Below, piece by piece: positions 1 to 8,823 of a DNA stretch of 64,000 bases. The notes under the pieces are model-generated. The model was not told where the DNA came from. It did not search any database and saw nothing but the letters and a program-made list of their open reading frames with translations. The stretch is from Mesorhizobium sp. B2-3-4. Its GTDB lineage: Bacteria > Pseudomonadota > Alphaproteobacteria > Rhizobiales > Rhizobiaceae. Every line of letters starts with the position of its first letter. The first letter of the stretch is position 1. The translations under genes were made by a program, and so were the position numbers. Location of the stretch: positions 558,001 to 622,000 of the forward strand of contig NZ_VFVY01000001.1 of assembly GCF_006442315.1 (NCBI RefSeq). Direction: 5' to 3'.

Positions 1-278
1 GTGCCGAAGATGATCTTGCAGCCCTCGCGTGCCAGCCGCTCGAAAGCGCGGTCGGCATCCGGGCCTTCGGAGACGTTTTCGAGATAAGCGGTCTCGACCT
101 TGTCGCCGAGCGCCTTCTCGACCTCGAGGCGGCCCTGGTCATGCTGGTAGGAATAGCCGAAATCGCCGATCGGGCCGGTGTAGACCCAGCACGCTTTCAG
201 CTTGTCGGCGGCCTGGGCGGACGCCGCCAGCGACATGGCCGCGGTCGTGGTCATAAGAGCAATAAGCAGTCTTTTCAT
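1..278 (-). CDS. BMP-family ABC transporter substrate-binding protein (partial, 3' end outside window)
   Basis: Only the N-terminal 92 codons are inside the window; the gene continues past base 1. The visible protein starts with a Sec signal peptide (positively charged MKR, hydrophobic stretch, cleavage likely after AQA at residue 23) and continues with the typical start of a basic membrane protein (BmpA/PnrA-like) domain: KACWVYTGPIGDFGYSY, then a conserved acidic region ending at GCKIIFG. Such proteins bind nucleosides or related purines in the periplasm. The start at 278 is preceded by a good ribosome site (agagaggta). It is the last visible gene of a minus-strand run with two permeases and an ATPase, so it is the likely binding component of that transporter. 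The ligand is inferred from family only. Confidence 0.88.
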   Translation of the reverse strand, partial: MKRLLIALMTTTAAMSLAASAQAADKLKACWVYTGPIGDFGYSYQHDQGRLEVEKALGDKVETAYLENVSEGPDADRAFERLAREGCKIIFG

Positions 279-328
279 TGTGTTACCTCTCTGAGTTTAG
301 CCTTGGAGCTTCCCGTTTGTTTTTGTTG

Positions 329-1249
329 TCAACGATCCGGAACGAATGGCTGCCCCAGGGATGCCGGCGTGTTCATCATCGTCAGACGCTTGTTGCGCGA
401 GATTAGAACGAGAACCACGACGGTTGCCAGATAGGGCAGAGAAGAAAGCACCTGCGAGGGCACTGGAATGCCAAAAGCCTGTGCATGAAGCTGGCCGATC
501 CACACCGCACCGAAAATATAGGCGCCGGCCAGCACCCGCCACGGCCGCCAGGACGCGAACACCACCAAGGCCAGCGCGATCCAGCCGCGTCCGGCCGACA
601 TGTTCTCCACCCATTGCGGGGTGTAGACCAGCGACAGGTGGCCGCCGGCGAGACCGGCGCAGGCACCGCCGAAGATCACCGCGAGATAGCGGTAGCGGAT
701 GACCTTGATGCCGAGCGCATGCGCCGACGTGTGGCTGTCGCCGATCGAGCGCAGCGTCAGCCCGGTACGCGTCTTGAACAGGAACCACATGACGGCTGCC
801 GTCAGCGCGATCGAGATGTAGAATACAGGATCCTGGCCGAACAGCAGCTTGCCCACCACCGGGATCGAACTGAGGCCGGGAATGTCGAGATTGGGCAACC
901 TGACGCCTGGCTGGCCGACGAAGCTCGTGCCCATCATGCCGGAGAGGCCGAGGCCGAGCAGCGTCAGCGAAAGGCCGGTCGCCACCTGGTTGGTCGCCAG
1001 CGACAGCGTCATGACGGCAAACAGCAGCGAGAACAGCGCCCCCATGATGATCGCCGCCAGGAGGCCCAGCCAGGGCGAACCGGTCAGATAGCCGGCGCCG
1101 AAGCCGCCGACCGCGCCCATGATCATCATGCCTTCGACGCCGAGATTGAGCACGCCGGACCGTTCGACCACCAATTCGCCGATCGCGGCGATCAAAAGCG
1201 GGGTCGCCGCCGTGGCGATGGTCAGGAGGATGTTGACGGTGATGTCCAT
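329..1249 (-). CDS. ABC transporter permease, BMP/nucleoside type (second permease)
   Basis: Integral inner-membrane permease of 306 residues from the BPD_transp_2 (branched-chain/ribose/nucleoside) class. I place the start at the ATG at 1249 (MDITVNILL) because its A is shared with the stop codon of the upstream permease (TGATG), a usual sign of translational coupling; the longer open frame upstream lies antisense-like inside the neighbouring gene and is not protein-like. The sequence has about eight hydrophobic segments and the conserved RSGVLNLGVEGMM stretch near residue 30, which is characteristic of the second permease of BMP-linked importers. It presumably forms a heterodimer with the product of 1249-2379 and moves the substrate captured by the BMP protein. 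Confidence 0.9.
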   Translation of the reverse strand: MDITVNILLTIATAATPLLIAAIGELVVERSGVLNLGVEGMMIMGAVGGFGAGYLTGSPWLGLLAAIIMGALFSLLFAVMTLSLATNQVATGLSLTLLGLGLSGMMGTSFVGQPGVRLPNLDIPGLSSIPVVGKLLFGQDPVFYISIALTAAVMWFLFKTRTGLTLRSIGDSHTSAHALGIKVIRYRYLAVIFGGACAGLAGGHLSLVYTPQWVENMSAGRGWIALALVVFASWRPWRVLAGAYIFGAVWIGQLHAQAFGIPVPSQVLSSLPYLATVVVLVLISRNKRLTMMNTPASLGQPFVPDR

Positions 1250-2379
1250 CAGCGGGCTTCCTTCAGCTTGGGCGCGGCCTCGATCTTGGCGGCGGGCTCC
1301 TGTTTCGTCAGCGCCAGGCCGATCAACCGGATGCGGTAATGGATGAGTGTGTCGCAGCCGAGCACGAAGAACAGCAGCATCCCCTGGAACACCCTTGCCA
1401 CCTTGTCGGAAATGCCGAGCGCGCTCTGCACGGCCTCGCCGCCGAGATAGGTCAGCGCCAGGACGAGGCCCGCGCCGATGATGCCCAGCGGATTGAGACG
1501 GCCGAGGAAGGCCACGATGATGGCGGTGAAGCCGTAGCCGGGCGAAATCACCGGCTGAAGCTGCCCGATGGCGCCGGAGACTTCCGAGATGCCGGCAAGG
1601 CCGGCCAGCGCTCCCGACAGCAGGAAGGCGAAGAACACCATCCGGTTGAGGCCGAAGCCGGCGAAGCGCCCTGCCCTCGGGCTGGAGCCCAGCACGCGCA
1701 CCTCGAAGCCCTTGAGCATGCGACCCATCAGGATCCAGACCAGCACCGCCGCCACCAGGGCGAAGACGAAGCCCCAATTGGCGCGCCCGGCATCCGGCAT
1801 CAGTTCCGGCAGCACCGCCGAGTCGCCGAACTGGATCGTCTGCGGGAAGCCGTGTCCCTGCGGGTCGCGCCAGGGGCCACGCACCAGCCAGTCGAGGAAC
1901 AACTGGGCGACATAGACCAGCATCAGGCTGGTCAGGATTTCGTTGGTGGAAAACCGGGTCTTCAGAAAAGCCGGGATGGCCGCATAGGCCGCGCCGCCGA
2001 CCATGCCGAGCAGCAGCATCAGCGGCAGCACCAGCGGGCCTTCGAATTGTGGGAACAGCACCGGAATGGCCGAGCCGAAGATGGCCCCGAAAATGAACTG
2101 GCCCTCGGCGCCGATGTTCCAGATATTGGCCTTGTAGCAGACCGACAGGCCAACGGCGATCAGGATCAGGGGGGCCGCCTTGATCGCCAGTTCATGCAAC
2201 TGCCAGACCTGGCTTATCGGCTCGACGAAATAGATCTTGAAAGCGTTGAGCGGATTGACGCCGAGCAGCGCGAACAGAACCGCGCCGGCAATGATGGTCA
2301 ACGCGAAGGCGATGAACGGCGACAGCATCGAAAACAGCGCCGAGCGCTGCGGGCGTTTGACGAGTTCGAGGCGCATCAT
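1249..2379 (-). CDS. ABC transporter permease, BMP/nucleoside type (first permease)
   Basis: Inner-membrane permease of about 376 residues, longer than its partner as is usual for the first permease of nucleoside (YufP/NupP-like) importers. It has a hydrophobic N-terminal segment after a basic start, multiple membrane spans, and the conserved KANIWNIGAEGQ region near residue 85 that marks this family. Two consecutive ATG codons (2379 and 2376) overlap the stop of the upstream ATPase gene as ATGATGA, so either start gives tight coupling. It is followed by the second permease with a TGATG overlap. Function as the membrane channel of a purine nucleoside-type importer is inferred from family and operon context. 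Confidence 0.9.
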   Translation of the reverse strand: MMRLELVKRPQRSALFSMLSPFIAFALTIIAGAVLFALLGVNPLNAFKIYFVEPISQVWQLHELAIKAAPLILIAVGLSVCYKANIWNIGAEGQFIFGAIFGSAIPVLFPQFEGPLVLPLMLLLGMVGGAAYAAIPAFLKTRFSTNEILTSLMLVYVAQLFLDWLVRGPWRDPQGHGFPQTIQFGDSAVLPELMPDAGRANWGFVFALVAAVLVWILMGRMLKGFEVRVLGSSPRAGRFAGFGLNRMVFFAFLLSGALAGLAGISEVSGAIGQLQPVISPGYGFTAIIVAFLGRLNPLGIIGAGLVLALTYLGGEAVQSALGISDKVARVFQGMLLFFVLGCDTLIHYRIRLIGLALTKQEPAAKIEAAPKLKEAR

Positions 2380-3953
2380 GCCGTCTCCAGCGTATGTTCG
2401 GCGTGGCCGGGTTCGGCGCCGCCCATCAGCAAGCCGACCTTCTCGAAAGTCGCATCGGCGATCGGCATCGGCTTTGACAATTCTCCATTGTGCATCACCG
2501 CGATCGCGTCGGATATCTCGAACAGCTCGTCGAGATCCTGGCTGATCACCAGCACCGCCGATCCGCTGCGGGAAAGCTCGATCAGCGCCTGGCGGATGTG
2601 GGCGGCGGCACCGGCATCGACACCCCAGGTCGGCTGGTTCACCACCATAACGCTTGGACGGCGGTCGAGCTCACGGCCGACGATGAATTTCTGCAAATTG
2701 CCGCCTGACAGCGCGGCCGCTTCTGGATCGGGCGCGCTTTTGCGGACATCCATCACTTCGATGATGCGCTGAGCCGCGGCATAGACCGCCGCGCCCTTGA
2801 CCATGCCGCCGCTTCCGACAAAGGCTTTGCCGTCGGTGGCGTGGCGCGACAGAAGCAGGTTTTCCGAGAGTTTCATGCGCGGCGCGGCGCCGTGGCCAAG
2901 ACGTTCTTCCGGCACGAAGGCCGCGCCCAACAGGCGCCTTCCGGTGATGGTGAGGCCACCGGCGTCCTTGCCGCGGATACGCACCGAGGCGCTATCCTGC
3001 TGCAACACCTCGCCGGAGACGGATTCGAAGAACTCGCCTTGGCCATTGCCGGCGACACCGGCAATGCCGATCACCTCGCCGGCCCGCACATTGAGGCTGA
3101 CATTCTTGAGCGGAATGGAGAACGGCGTTGCCGGTTTGCGGTTGAGGCTGCGGATTTCGAGCAGCGGCTGCGCGGTTTCGATGCCGTCGACCGGTGCCCG
3201 CACCACGGCCTTCACCTCGTTGCCGACCATCATGCGGGCCAGCGAGGCGGCTGTCTCCTCGCGCGGATTGCAATGACCGACCACCTTGCCATGCCGCAGC
3301 ACCGTGGCGCGGTCACAGATGCGTTTGACCTCTTCCAGACGGTGCGAAATGTAGAGGATCGATTTGCCCTCCGCGCGCAACCGCTCCAGCGTCTCGAACA
3401 GCTTGTCCGCTTCCTGTGGCGTCAGCACCGACGTCGGTTCGTCCAGGATGATGAGTTGCGGTGTCTGCAGCAGGCAGCGGATGATCTCGATGCGCTGGCG
3501 CTCGCCGACCGACAGGTCGCCGACCAGCGATTCCGGATCGAGCGGCAGGCCGTAGCTGTAGGAAAGCGCCCTCGCCTTGGCAGCGATGCTGCTGATCGGC
3601 GAGCCGTCATCCAGCGACAGCGCGATGTTTTCGGCCGCCGTCAGCGCCTCGAACAGAGAGAAATGCTGGAACACCATGCCGATGCCGAGCTTTTTGGCGA
3701 CGCCCGGGCTGGTGATCCGGACGGCCTGGCCGTTCCAGAAGATCTCACCCGAATTGGGCTCCAGCGAGCCGAACAACATCTTGACCAGCGTCGACTTGCC
3801 GGCGCCGTTCTCACCAAGCAAAGCGTGGATTTCACCTTTGGCGATGTTGAGGTCGATGTGATCGCACGCTGTCAGCGCGCCGAATATCTTGGTCAGGCCA
3901 CGAACCTCGAGCAGGTTCGTTCCATCATGATTTGCACTCACAGTGCCTCCCAT
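2376..3953 (-). CDS. ABC transporter ATP-binding protein with two nucleotide-binding domains (BMP/nucleoside type)
   Basis: Cytoplasmic ATPase of about 525 residues made of two tandem nucleotide-binding domains, as in ribose and nucleoside importers. The first domain is complete: Walker A GENGAGKST, signature LSVGERQR and Walker B LIILDEPT. The second is degenerate: its P-loop reads AGVAGNGQGE without the usual lysine and its Walker B reads VMVVNQPT, while the signature ALSGGNLQK is kept. Degeneracy of the second domain is common in this family. I choose ATG 3953 as start; a GTG at 3941 with the GGAGG located four bases upstream is a credible alternative. It heads the transporter operon, and its stop overlaps the next gene by four bases. 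Confidence 0.9.
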   Translation of the reverse strand: MGGTVSANHDGTNLLEVRGLTKIFGALTACDHIDLNIAKGEIHALLGENGAGKSTLVKMLFGSLEPNSGEIFWNGQAVRITSPGVAKKLGIGMVFQHFSLFEALTAAENIALSLDDGSPISSIAAKARALSYSYGLPLDPESLVGDLSVGERQRIEIIRCLLQTPQLIILDEPTSVLTPQEADKLFETLERLRAEGKSILYISHRLEEVKRICDRATVLRHGKVVGHCNPREETAASLARMMVGNEVKAVVRAPVDGIETAQPLLEIRSLNRKPATPFSIPLKNVSLNVRAGEVIGIAGVAGNGQGEFFESVSGEVLQQDSASVRIRGKDAGGLTITGRRLLGAAFVPEERLGHGAAPRMKLSENLLLSRHATDGKAFVGSGGMVKGAAVYAAAQRIIEVMDVRKSAPDPEAAALSGGNLQKFIVGRELDRRPSVMVVNQPTWGVDAGAAAHIRQALIELSRSGSAVLVISQDLDELFEISDAIAVMHNGELSKPMPIADATFEKVGLLMGGAEPGHAEHTLETA

Positions 3954-4169
3954 CCGGATTACCGGATATGTTCTGTGTTCCCGCAAGCATCGTATGCGCG
4001 GCCGGCTCTGGTGCGAAAGCAGCACCCAACTTGAAAGAGCTTCAAGAATTTCAGCGGAAACTCAAGGGCAAAGATTTGTCCTCCTCGCACAAGGACGCGA
4101 CCCGCCGGCTTTTCCTCCAAACCCTGCCCATGGCGACGGCAGGGCGCTGAAAACCAAGGCAAACTTCCG

Positions 4170-5147
4170 TCAGGGAACCAGGATGGTCGTGCCTGTCGTT
4201 CTACGGCCTTCAAGGTCGGCGTGCGCCTTGCCGGCGTCCTTGAGGGCGTAGCGCTGATTGATCTTGATCTCGACGGCACCGCTGAGCACGACTTCGAACA
4301 GCGCGGCCGCGGAGGCGTCGAGATCCTCGCGTTTTGCATTGTAGACGAACAGCGTCGGCCTCGTGGCGAACAGAGAGCCCTTCTGCGCCAGCAGCGACAT
4401 CGAGAAAGGCGGGATCGGGCCCGAGGATTGGCCGAAGCTGACGAACATGCCGAGCGGCTTCAGGCAGTCGAGCGAGGCCGGAAACGTGTCGTTGCCCACC
4501 GAATCATAGACGACGTCGCACTTCCTGCCACCGGTTATGGCGGCAACCCCGGCGACGAAATCCTGCTCCTTGTAGTTGATGACATGGTCGAAGCCATGTG
4601 CCTTGGCCAGTTCGATCTTGTCGGTGGAACTGGCGGTGCCGATGACGGTCGCGCCCAGATGCTTTGCCCATTGGCCGAGAATGAGCCCGACGCCGCCGGC
4701 CGCGGCATGGAAGAGGATGGTGTCGCCTGCCTTCACCTTGAAGGTGCGGCGCAGGAGATACTCCGCAGTCATCCCCTTCAGCATCATGGCGGCGGCCTGC
4801 TCGTCGCTGATCCCGTCCGGCACCTTGACGACCTTGCCGGCATCGATGACGCGCTCCTGGGCATAGGCGCCCGTCGTCACGGCATAGGCAATCCGGTCGC
4901 CAGGCTTCAGCCAGTCGACGCCCTTACCGACCTCCAGCACCGAGCCGGCGGCTTCGCTGCCCGCAACGAGCGGAAATCCGCCGGGCGGCGGATAGAGGCC
5001 CGAACGATGATAGACGTCGATGAAGTTGAGGCCGATCGCCGTATGCCTGACCAGGATCTGCCCCGAACCCGGCTGGCCGGGATCGGCGTCTTCATAAGTC
5101 AGGACTTCCGGACCGCCATTGGCGTGGATGCGGATCGCTTTGGACAT
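4170..5147 (-). CDS. quinone oxidoreductase, zinc-independent MDR family
   Basis: Medium-chain dehydrogenase/reductase of 325 residues, the standard length for NADPH:quinone oxidoreductase (QOR, zeta-crystallin-like). The N-terminal GroES-like domain opens with a short ANGGPEVL stretch typical of QOR, has GLNFIDVYHRSGLYP near residue 40 and lacks the catalytic zinc cysteines. The Rossmann domain carries the nucleotide-binding motif AAAGGVGLILGQWAK near residue 150. Expected to reduce quinones or other enones with NADPH in the cytoplasm. It starts 27 bases after pcs with an AAGGA ribosome site, so it may be the last gene of the DUF2182-DUF1326-pcs run. The physiological substrate cannot be read from sequence. 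Confidence 0.9.
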   Translation of the reverse strand: MSKAIRIHANGGPEVLTYEDADPGQPGSGQILVRHTAIGLNFIDVYHRSGLYPPPGGFPLVAGSEAAGSVLEVGKGVDWLKPGDRIAYAVTTGAYAQERVIDAGKVVKVPDGISDEQAAAMMLKGMTAEYLLRRTFKVKAGDTILFHAAAGGVGLILGQWAKHLGATVIGTASSTDKIELAKAHGFDHVINYKEQDFVAGVAAITGGRKCDVVYDSVGNDTFPASLDCLKPLGMFVSFGQSSGPIPPFSMSLLAQKGSLFATRPTLFVYNAKREDLDASAAALFEVVLSGAVEIKINQRYALKDAGKAHADLEGRRTTGTTILVP

Positions 5148-5174
5148 GGGCTGGTTTCCTTGAAGAGCGGCTGA

Positions 5175-5993
5175 TCAGGCCTTTTTGGCACCGAGTTTTG
5201 GAAAGAACTGCATGATGCCGCCGATGCAAGCCAGATAGAGCCCGGCAACGGTGATGCCGATCTTGGTGAAGGTGCTGACCTGTTCGCCCAGCACGCCGAT
5301 CTGGTCGTAGAAAGCGGCGAGCGCCGCCTGCGCGAGCGCAAGCGCGCCGAAGGCGCACCACAAAAGGGTCATGCCGAGATTGATCGGCCGCAACCGCACT
5401 ACTCGCACCGGATGGATGAAGTTTATCGGAATAAACGTCAGAATGCCGGCCACCACCACCACCGCGAACGAAACCCATTGTCCCGGCTCGATGACGAACA
5501 GCGTGAACACCACCATGTTCCAGACCACCGGAAATCCCTTGAAGAAATTCTCCTTCGTCTTCATGCCGGTGTCGGCATAGTAGATGGCGCTGGAGACGAC
5601 GATGATGGCCGCGGACAGGAACGACAGACCCTCGCCCATGAAGCCGCGCTGATAGAGCGCGAAAGCCGGGATCAGCACGTAGGTCACATAATCGATGATG
5701 TTGTCGAGGAGTTCGCCCGACCAGGTCGGCAGGATCTCCTTGACCTCCAGTTTGCGGGCGATCGGCCCGTCGATGCCATCGACGAACAGCGCCAGTCCGA
5801 GCCACCAGAACATCGCCGTCCAGCGCTCTTCGCTCGCCGCCACCAGCGACAGGAAAGCCAGGAACGAACCGGAGGCGGTCAGCAGATGCACCGAAAAGGC
5901 GCGCGCCTGCGGCCAGGTGACCTTCTTCTTCGGCCGTGGAATCCGTTCGGTGATCTTCTCTGCGATCTTGCGGGCCTTGGTGTTCTTCCTCAC
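5175..5993 (-). CDS. pcs: phosphatidylcholine synthase (CDP-diacylglycerol:choline O-phosphatidyltransferase)
   Basis: Membrane enzyme that condenses choline with CDP-diacylglycerol to give phosphatidylcholine in one step, a pathway found in rhizobia and some other bacteria and important for host interaction there. The key evidence is the Pcs variant of the CDP-alcohol phosphotransferase motif, DGIDGPIAR followed after eight residues by WSGELLDNIIDYV, and about eight hydrophobic segments. It carries a basic N-terminal extension (KNTKARKIAEKI) relative to shorter homologues. Two starts are possible: ATG 6017, or GTG 5993, which overlaps the DUF1326 stop as GTGA; I use the latter because of the coupling, giving 272 residues. 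It sits between a DUF1326 gene and a quinone oxidoreductase. Confidence 0.93.
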   Translation of the reverse strand: MRKNTKARKIAEKITERIPRPKKKVTWPQARAFSVHLLTASGSFLAFLSLVAASEERWTAMFWWLGLALFVDGIDGPIARKLEVKEILPTWSGELLDNIIDYVTYVLIPAFALYQRGFMGEGLSFLSAAIIVVSSAIYYADTGMKTKENFFKGFPVVWNMVVFTLFVIEPGQWVSFAVVVVAGILTFIPINFIHPVRVVRLRPINLGMTLLWCAFGALALAQAALAAFYDQIGVLGEQVSTFTKIGITVAGLYLACIGGIMQFFPKLGAKKA

Positions 5994-6604
5994 GGGCCCC
6001 GCCAATCCAGCTTGCATATCTCGGCCGAGCGGCCGGCGAAATTCCAGTTGCGGCCAAAGGCCCGCATCTTGCTCTTGTCGGACCTCGCCACGATTATCTC
6101 CGGCGCGATCCAGTATTCGGAATTGGTGATCACCGTGTCCTTCTCGCGGTCCTTGCCCGCGATTGGCGTGACCGCCCCGTCGATGATCTTCGGTATCTGG
6201 AAAATACGCGTCTTGTCGCGCGTCTCGTAGCTTATCGGCACCTGTTCGACACCGAGGAATTTGCCGACGAGAATCGACAGCAGCGATGTGGTCCCGCCGG
6301 CCTTGCCGGTGAAGATCTTGGTCAGCGCCTTGACCGCATAGACCGAGGCCCTGCTATCGATGAACAGGCCCGCGGTCCAGTTGCCGCGGCTCATATAGCC
6401 GGGGATTTCCATGATCAGCCCAAGATTGAGGCCGGACAGGTCAACCTCGCCGAAATGCCCGGCGTCGATACGAAAACCAGCCCAGGTCTGGCAATAGCCC
6501 TCGGTCGGAGGATGATTGCCGAGCGACAGCACGCAAGGGCAAAAAACCGTGCAATTGCAGGAGAGTACGAGCTCTCCCTTCATTGCCCAGCTCTGATCCG
6601 CCAT
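5990..6604 (-). CDS. DUF1326 domain-containing protein
   Basis: Protein of 204 residues belonging to the DUF1326 family, whose function is not established. No signal peptide is evident. The N-terminal region carries a cysteine-rich motif, SCNCTVFCPC, in which four cysteines lie within nine residues, so metal binding or redox chemistry is plausible. The start at ATG 6604 is chosen because GGGGGA lies seven bases upstream; an in-frame ATG at 6622 overlaps the previous gene. The upstream neighbour is a DUF2182 membrane protein, and DUF1326 and DUF2182 genes are often found side by side, which suggests that the soluble and membrane proteins act together. The stop overlaps a possible GTG start of pcs. 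Confidence 0.85.
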   Translation of the reverse strand: MADQSWAMKGELVLSCNCTVFCPCVLSLGNHPPTEGYCQTWAGFRIDAGHFGEVDLSGLNLGLIMEIPGYMSRGNWTAGLFIDSRASVYAVKALTKIFTGKAGGTTSLLSILVGKFLGVEQVPISYETRDKTRIFQIPKIIDGAVTPIAGKDREKDTVITNSEYWIAPEIIVARSDKSKMRAFGRNWNFAGRSAEICKLDWRGP

Positions 6605-6618
6605 CGAATTTCCCCCAG

Positions 6619-7506
6619 TCATAGCGAGACTACTAGCAGCGCGGCTGCCCAGACAAGCAGTATCGCACCAGCCAGCCGGGTTGGAAGACTGCCCGTCGTC
6701 TGTTTTTCAATCAGGGTGAACACCCCGATGAGCGCCATCCAGAAGACGTTCATCACGCCCACGGCGAACATCACCAGCATCAGCGCCCAGCAGCATCCCA
6801 GGCACCATATGCCTTGCGCCACGCCGAGCCGGAAGATGCGGACAGGTCTCGCGCTCCAGTTCGAAAACAGGATGGAAAACGGGTTCCGGCACTTGGTCAG
6901 GCAGGCCTCCTTCAAGCCGCTGAACTGGTAGAGACCGGCAACCAGCAAGGCGAGCCCGCCGGCAATGCCGAGCACCGGATCGAATATCCCGCCCGAGGCG
7001 GCCAGTGCGTGCACGGCAAGTGTCAGCGCCGCAAACAGCAACGAGGCGGCCAGCCAGACGAAGAGGTAGCCGGAAACCAGCACCAGTGGATGGACGACTG
7101 GCTCCCCCTTGATCCGCGCCGTGTCGGCTATCTCGCAATAGGTGCGGATCATTGGCGCGGCCGACGGCAGCATCGCGGCGATCGCCATCAGAAACCACAT
7201 CGCGGTGAGCGCCAGGGCACGCGACCCGATGCTCCCGTCCAGCGACGCCGGCGAGAGGCACAGGGCGAAGAAGCGTTCGAGAAAGGCGGGCAGCGGAAGC
7301 TGCGGCAAGTCACGCAGCAAAGTGTCGCCGGGCGCCCCTCCCCAAGCTTCGGCGCCCCGAATCGCCATCGCGGCAAGCAGCAGCCAGGCAAGTGCGATGC
7401 CGGCCCCGACGACGACATTGACCATCAGGCGCGGGTTGCCCGCGATATCAGCCGCGGCGCGGCCGGCGCGGTCGAGGTGGCTGAAATCGTCCTGGTGGCC
7501 GGTCAT
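6619..7506 (-). CDS. DUF2182 domain-containing integral membrane protein
   Basis: Polytopic membrane protein of 295 residues with about seven hydrophobic segments, matching DUF2182 (described in family databases as a predicted metal-binding membrane protein). Characteristic elements are a CLTKCRNPF cysteine pair in a loop near residue 200 and a GIWCLGCCWALML segment near residue 230, where cysteines and tryptophan sit in a membrane helix. The open frame extends far upstream across the divergent FAD hydroxylase, but that part is not protein-like; ATG 7506 (MTGHQDDF) is the sensible start, although I see no strong ribosome site. It is 14 bases upstream of the DUF1326 gene, forming the common DUF2182-DUF1326 pair. 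Activity unknown. Confidence 0.85.
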   Translation of the reverse strand: MTGHQDDFSHLDRAGRAAADIAGNPRLMVNVVVGAGIALAWLLLAAMAIRGAEAWGGAPGDTLLRDLPQLPLPAFLERFFALCLSPASLDGSIGSRALALTAMWFLMAIAAMLPSAAPMIRTYCEIADTARIKGEPVVHPLVLVSGYLFVWLAASLLFAALTLAVHALAASGGIFDPVLGIAGGLALLVAGLYQFSGLKEACLTKCRNPFSILFSNWSARPVRIFRLGVAQGIWCLGCCWALMLVMFAVGVMNVFWMALIGVFTLIEKQTTGSLPTRLAGAILLVWAAALLVVSL

Positions 7507-7533
7507 GACATTCGAATGGGCTGAATCGCCGCG

Positions 7534-8823
7534 TTGATCAAGCCACATGATCTGCCCTATATCGGTCTCTCGACTGGCGGGTCCTGGTGGCCGCCTCGCA
7601 CAGCAAGCCGGAAGCCGATCTTGGATACAGCGCGGATACTGATCGCGGGCACGGGGCCGGCGGGATTGATCGCAGCACTTGCCTTCGCTGACGCCGGCTT
7701 TCCCGTGACGATTGCCGGACCCGAGGTTTCGGCGCCCGATGGCCGCACCACGGCGCTCATGACGCCTGCCCTGAAGGTGCTTGAACGGCTTGATATCCTC
7801 GGTGATATCAGGCCCCAGGCAGCGCCCTTGAAGGTCATGCGCATTGTCGATGCGACCGGCCGGCTGATCCGCAGCCCCGTCGTCACTTTCCGCGCCAGCG
7901 AAATCGACGAGGAACAGTTCGGCCTGAACCTGCCCAACAGTGTCTTTGTGCCGACGCTTGCCGGCAAGGTGGCCGCGCATTCGGGGATCGAATGGCGCAG
8001 ATCGATGGTGAAGACCTGGCATCTCGGCGCCGCCGAGGCCCATGCGGAACTGGCTGACGGAAGCGAGGTCGATGCCTCCCTTGCAGTCGCTGCCGATGGC
8101 CGCCTGTCGCCGGCCCGCGAGGCCGCGGGCATCTCGACAGCCGCACGCGCCTACCCGCAGGCGGCACTCGTCCTCAATTTCGGCCACAGCCGCGAACATG
8201 GCTTCACGTCGACCGAGTTCCATACCGAGACAGGTCCATTCACGCAGGTTCCGCTGCCAGGCAATCGCTCCAGCCTTGTCTGGGTGGTCGAACCGGAGAG
8301 CGCCAGGGACCTCGCCGCGTTGGACGACGCAACGCTCTCGCTGCGGGTCGAACGGCGGATGCAGTCGATGCTGGGGCGGGTCGCGGTGGAGCCCGGCCGT
8401 CAGATCTATCCGCTCTCGACCGTGACCCCCCTGCGTTTCGCGAGGGACCGTGTGGCGCTTGTCGGCGAAGCTGCCCATGTGTTCCCGCCGATCGGCGCGC
8501 AAGGTCTCAACCTTGGCATCAGGGATATCGACGATCTGGTTGGAATTGCGTCTGAAAATCGCGGAGACCCTGGCGCTCCCAAGGCTCTTGCCGCCTATGA
8601 TTTCAAACGTCGGCCTGACATTCTGGCGCGCAGCAGCGCGGTCAATCTGCTCAACATGTCGCTTCTGTCCGACATGTTGCCGGCACAGATGGCACGCGGC
8701 GCGGGTCTTGGCGTGCTTGGCGGCTTTGCGCCGCTACGCGCCTTTTTCATGCGCGAAGGACTGCGCCCCGGCAGCGGCTTTGCGGCACTTGGCGGCGGTT
8801 TAAGGAAACAGGTCCGGCGCTAG
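7534..8823 (+). CDS. FAD-dependent hydroxylase, UbiH/UbiF/COQ6 family
   Basis: Flavoprotein monooxygenase of the family that hydroxylates the ubiquinone ring and related aromatics. The FAD-binding GxGxxG motif reads AGTGPAGLIAALA, a DGRTTALM motif follows near residue 70, and the second FAD motif near residue 310 reads RVALVGEAAHVFPPIGAQG, with GEAAH in place of the usual GDAAH, as is common in UbiF/UbiH relatives. The start is uncertain: ATG 7534 gives 429 residues but adds about 29 residues before the conserved core, and TTG 7621 would start right at it. The gene is divergent from DUF2182 and overlaps the 3' end of the convergent AEC transporter by 24 bases. Most likely role: ubiquinone biosynthesis hydroxylation. 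Confidence 0.85.
   Translation: MIKPHDLPYIGLSTGGSWWPPRTASRKPILDTARILIAGTGPAGLIAALAFADAGFPVTIAGPEVSAPDGRTTALMTPALKVLERLDILGDIRPQAAPLKVMRIVDATGRLIRSPVVTFRASEIDEEQFGLNLPNSVFVPTLAGKVAAHSGIEWRRSMVKTWHLGAAEAHAELADGSEVDASLAVAADGRLSPAREAAGISTAARAYPQAALVLNFGHSREHGFTSTEFHTETGPFTQVPLPGNRSSLVWVVEPESARDLAALDDATLSLRVERRMQSMLGRVAVEPGRQIYPLSTVTPLRFARDRVALVGEAAHVFPPIGAQGLNLGIRDIDDLVGIASENRGDPGAPKALAAYDFKRRPDILARSSAVNLLNMSLLSDMLPAQMARGAGLGVLGGFAPLRAFFMREGLRPGSGFAALGGGLRKQVRR

Noticed and set aside
1249..1777. Upstream extension of the second BMP-type permease
   Set aside because: It would place about 180 residues of arginine-rich, non-membrane sequence before the conserved start and overlap the first permease almost entirely.
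7507..8502. Upstream extension of the DUF2182 gene
   Set aside because: The extra 330 residues lie opposite the FAD hydroxylase and show no conserved pattern; the membrane protein starts cleanly at 7506.
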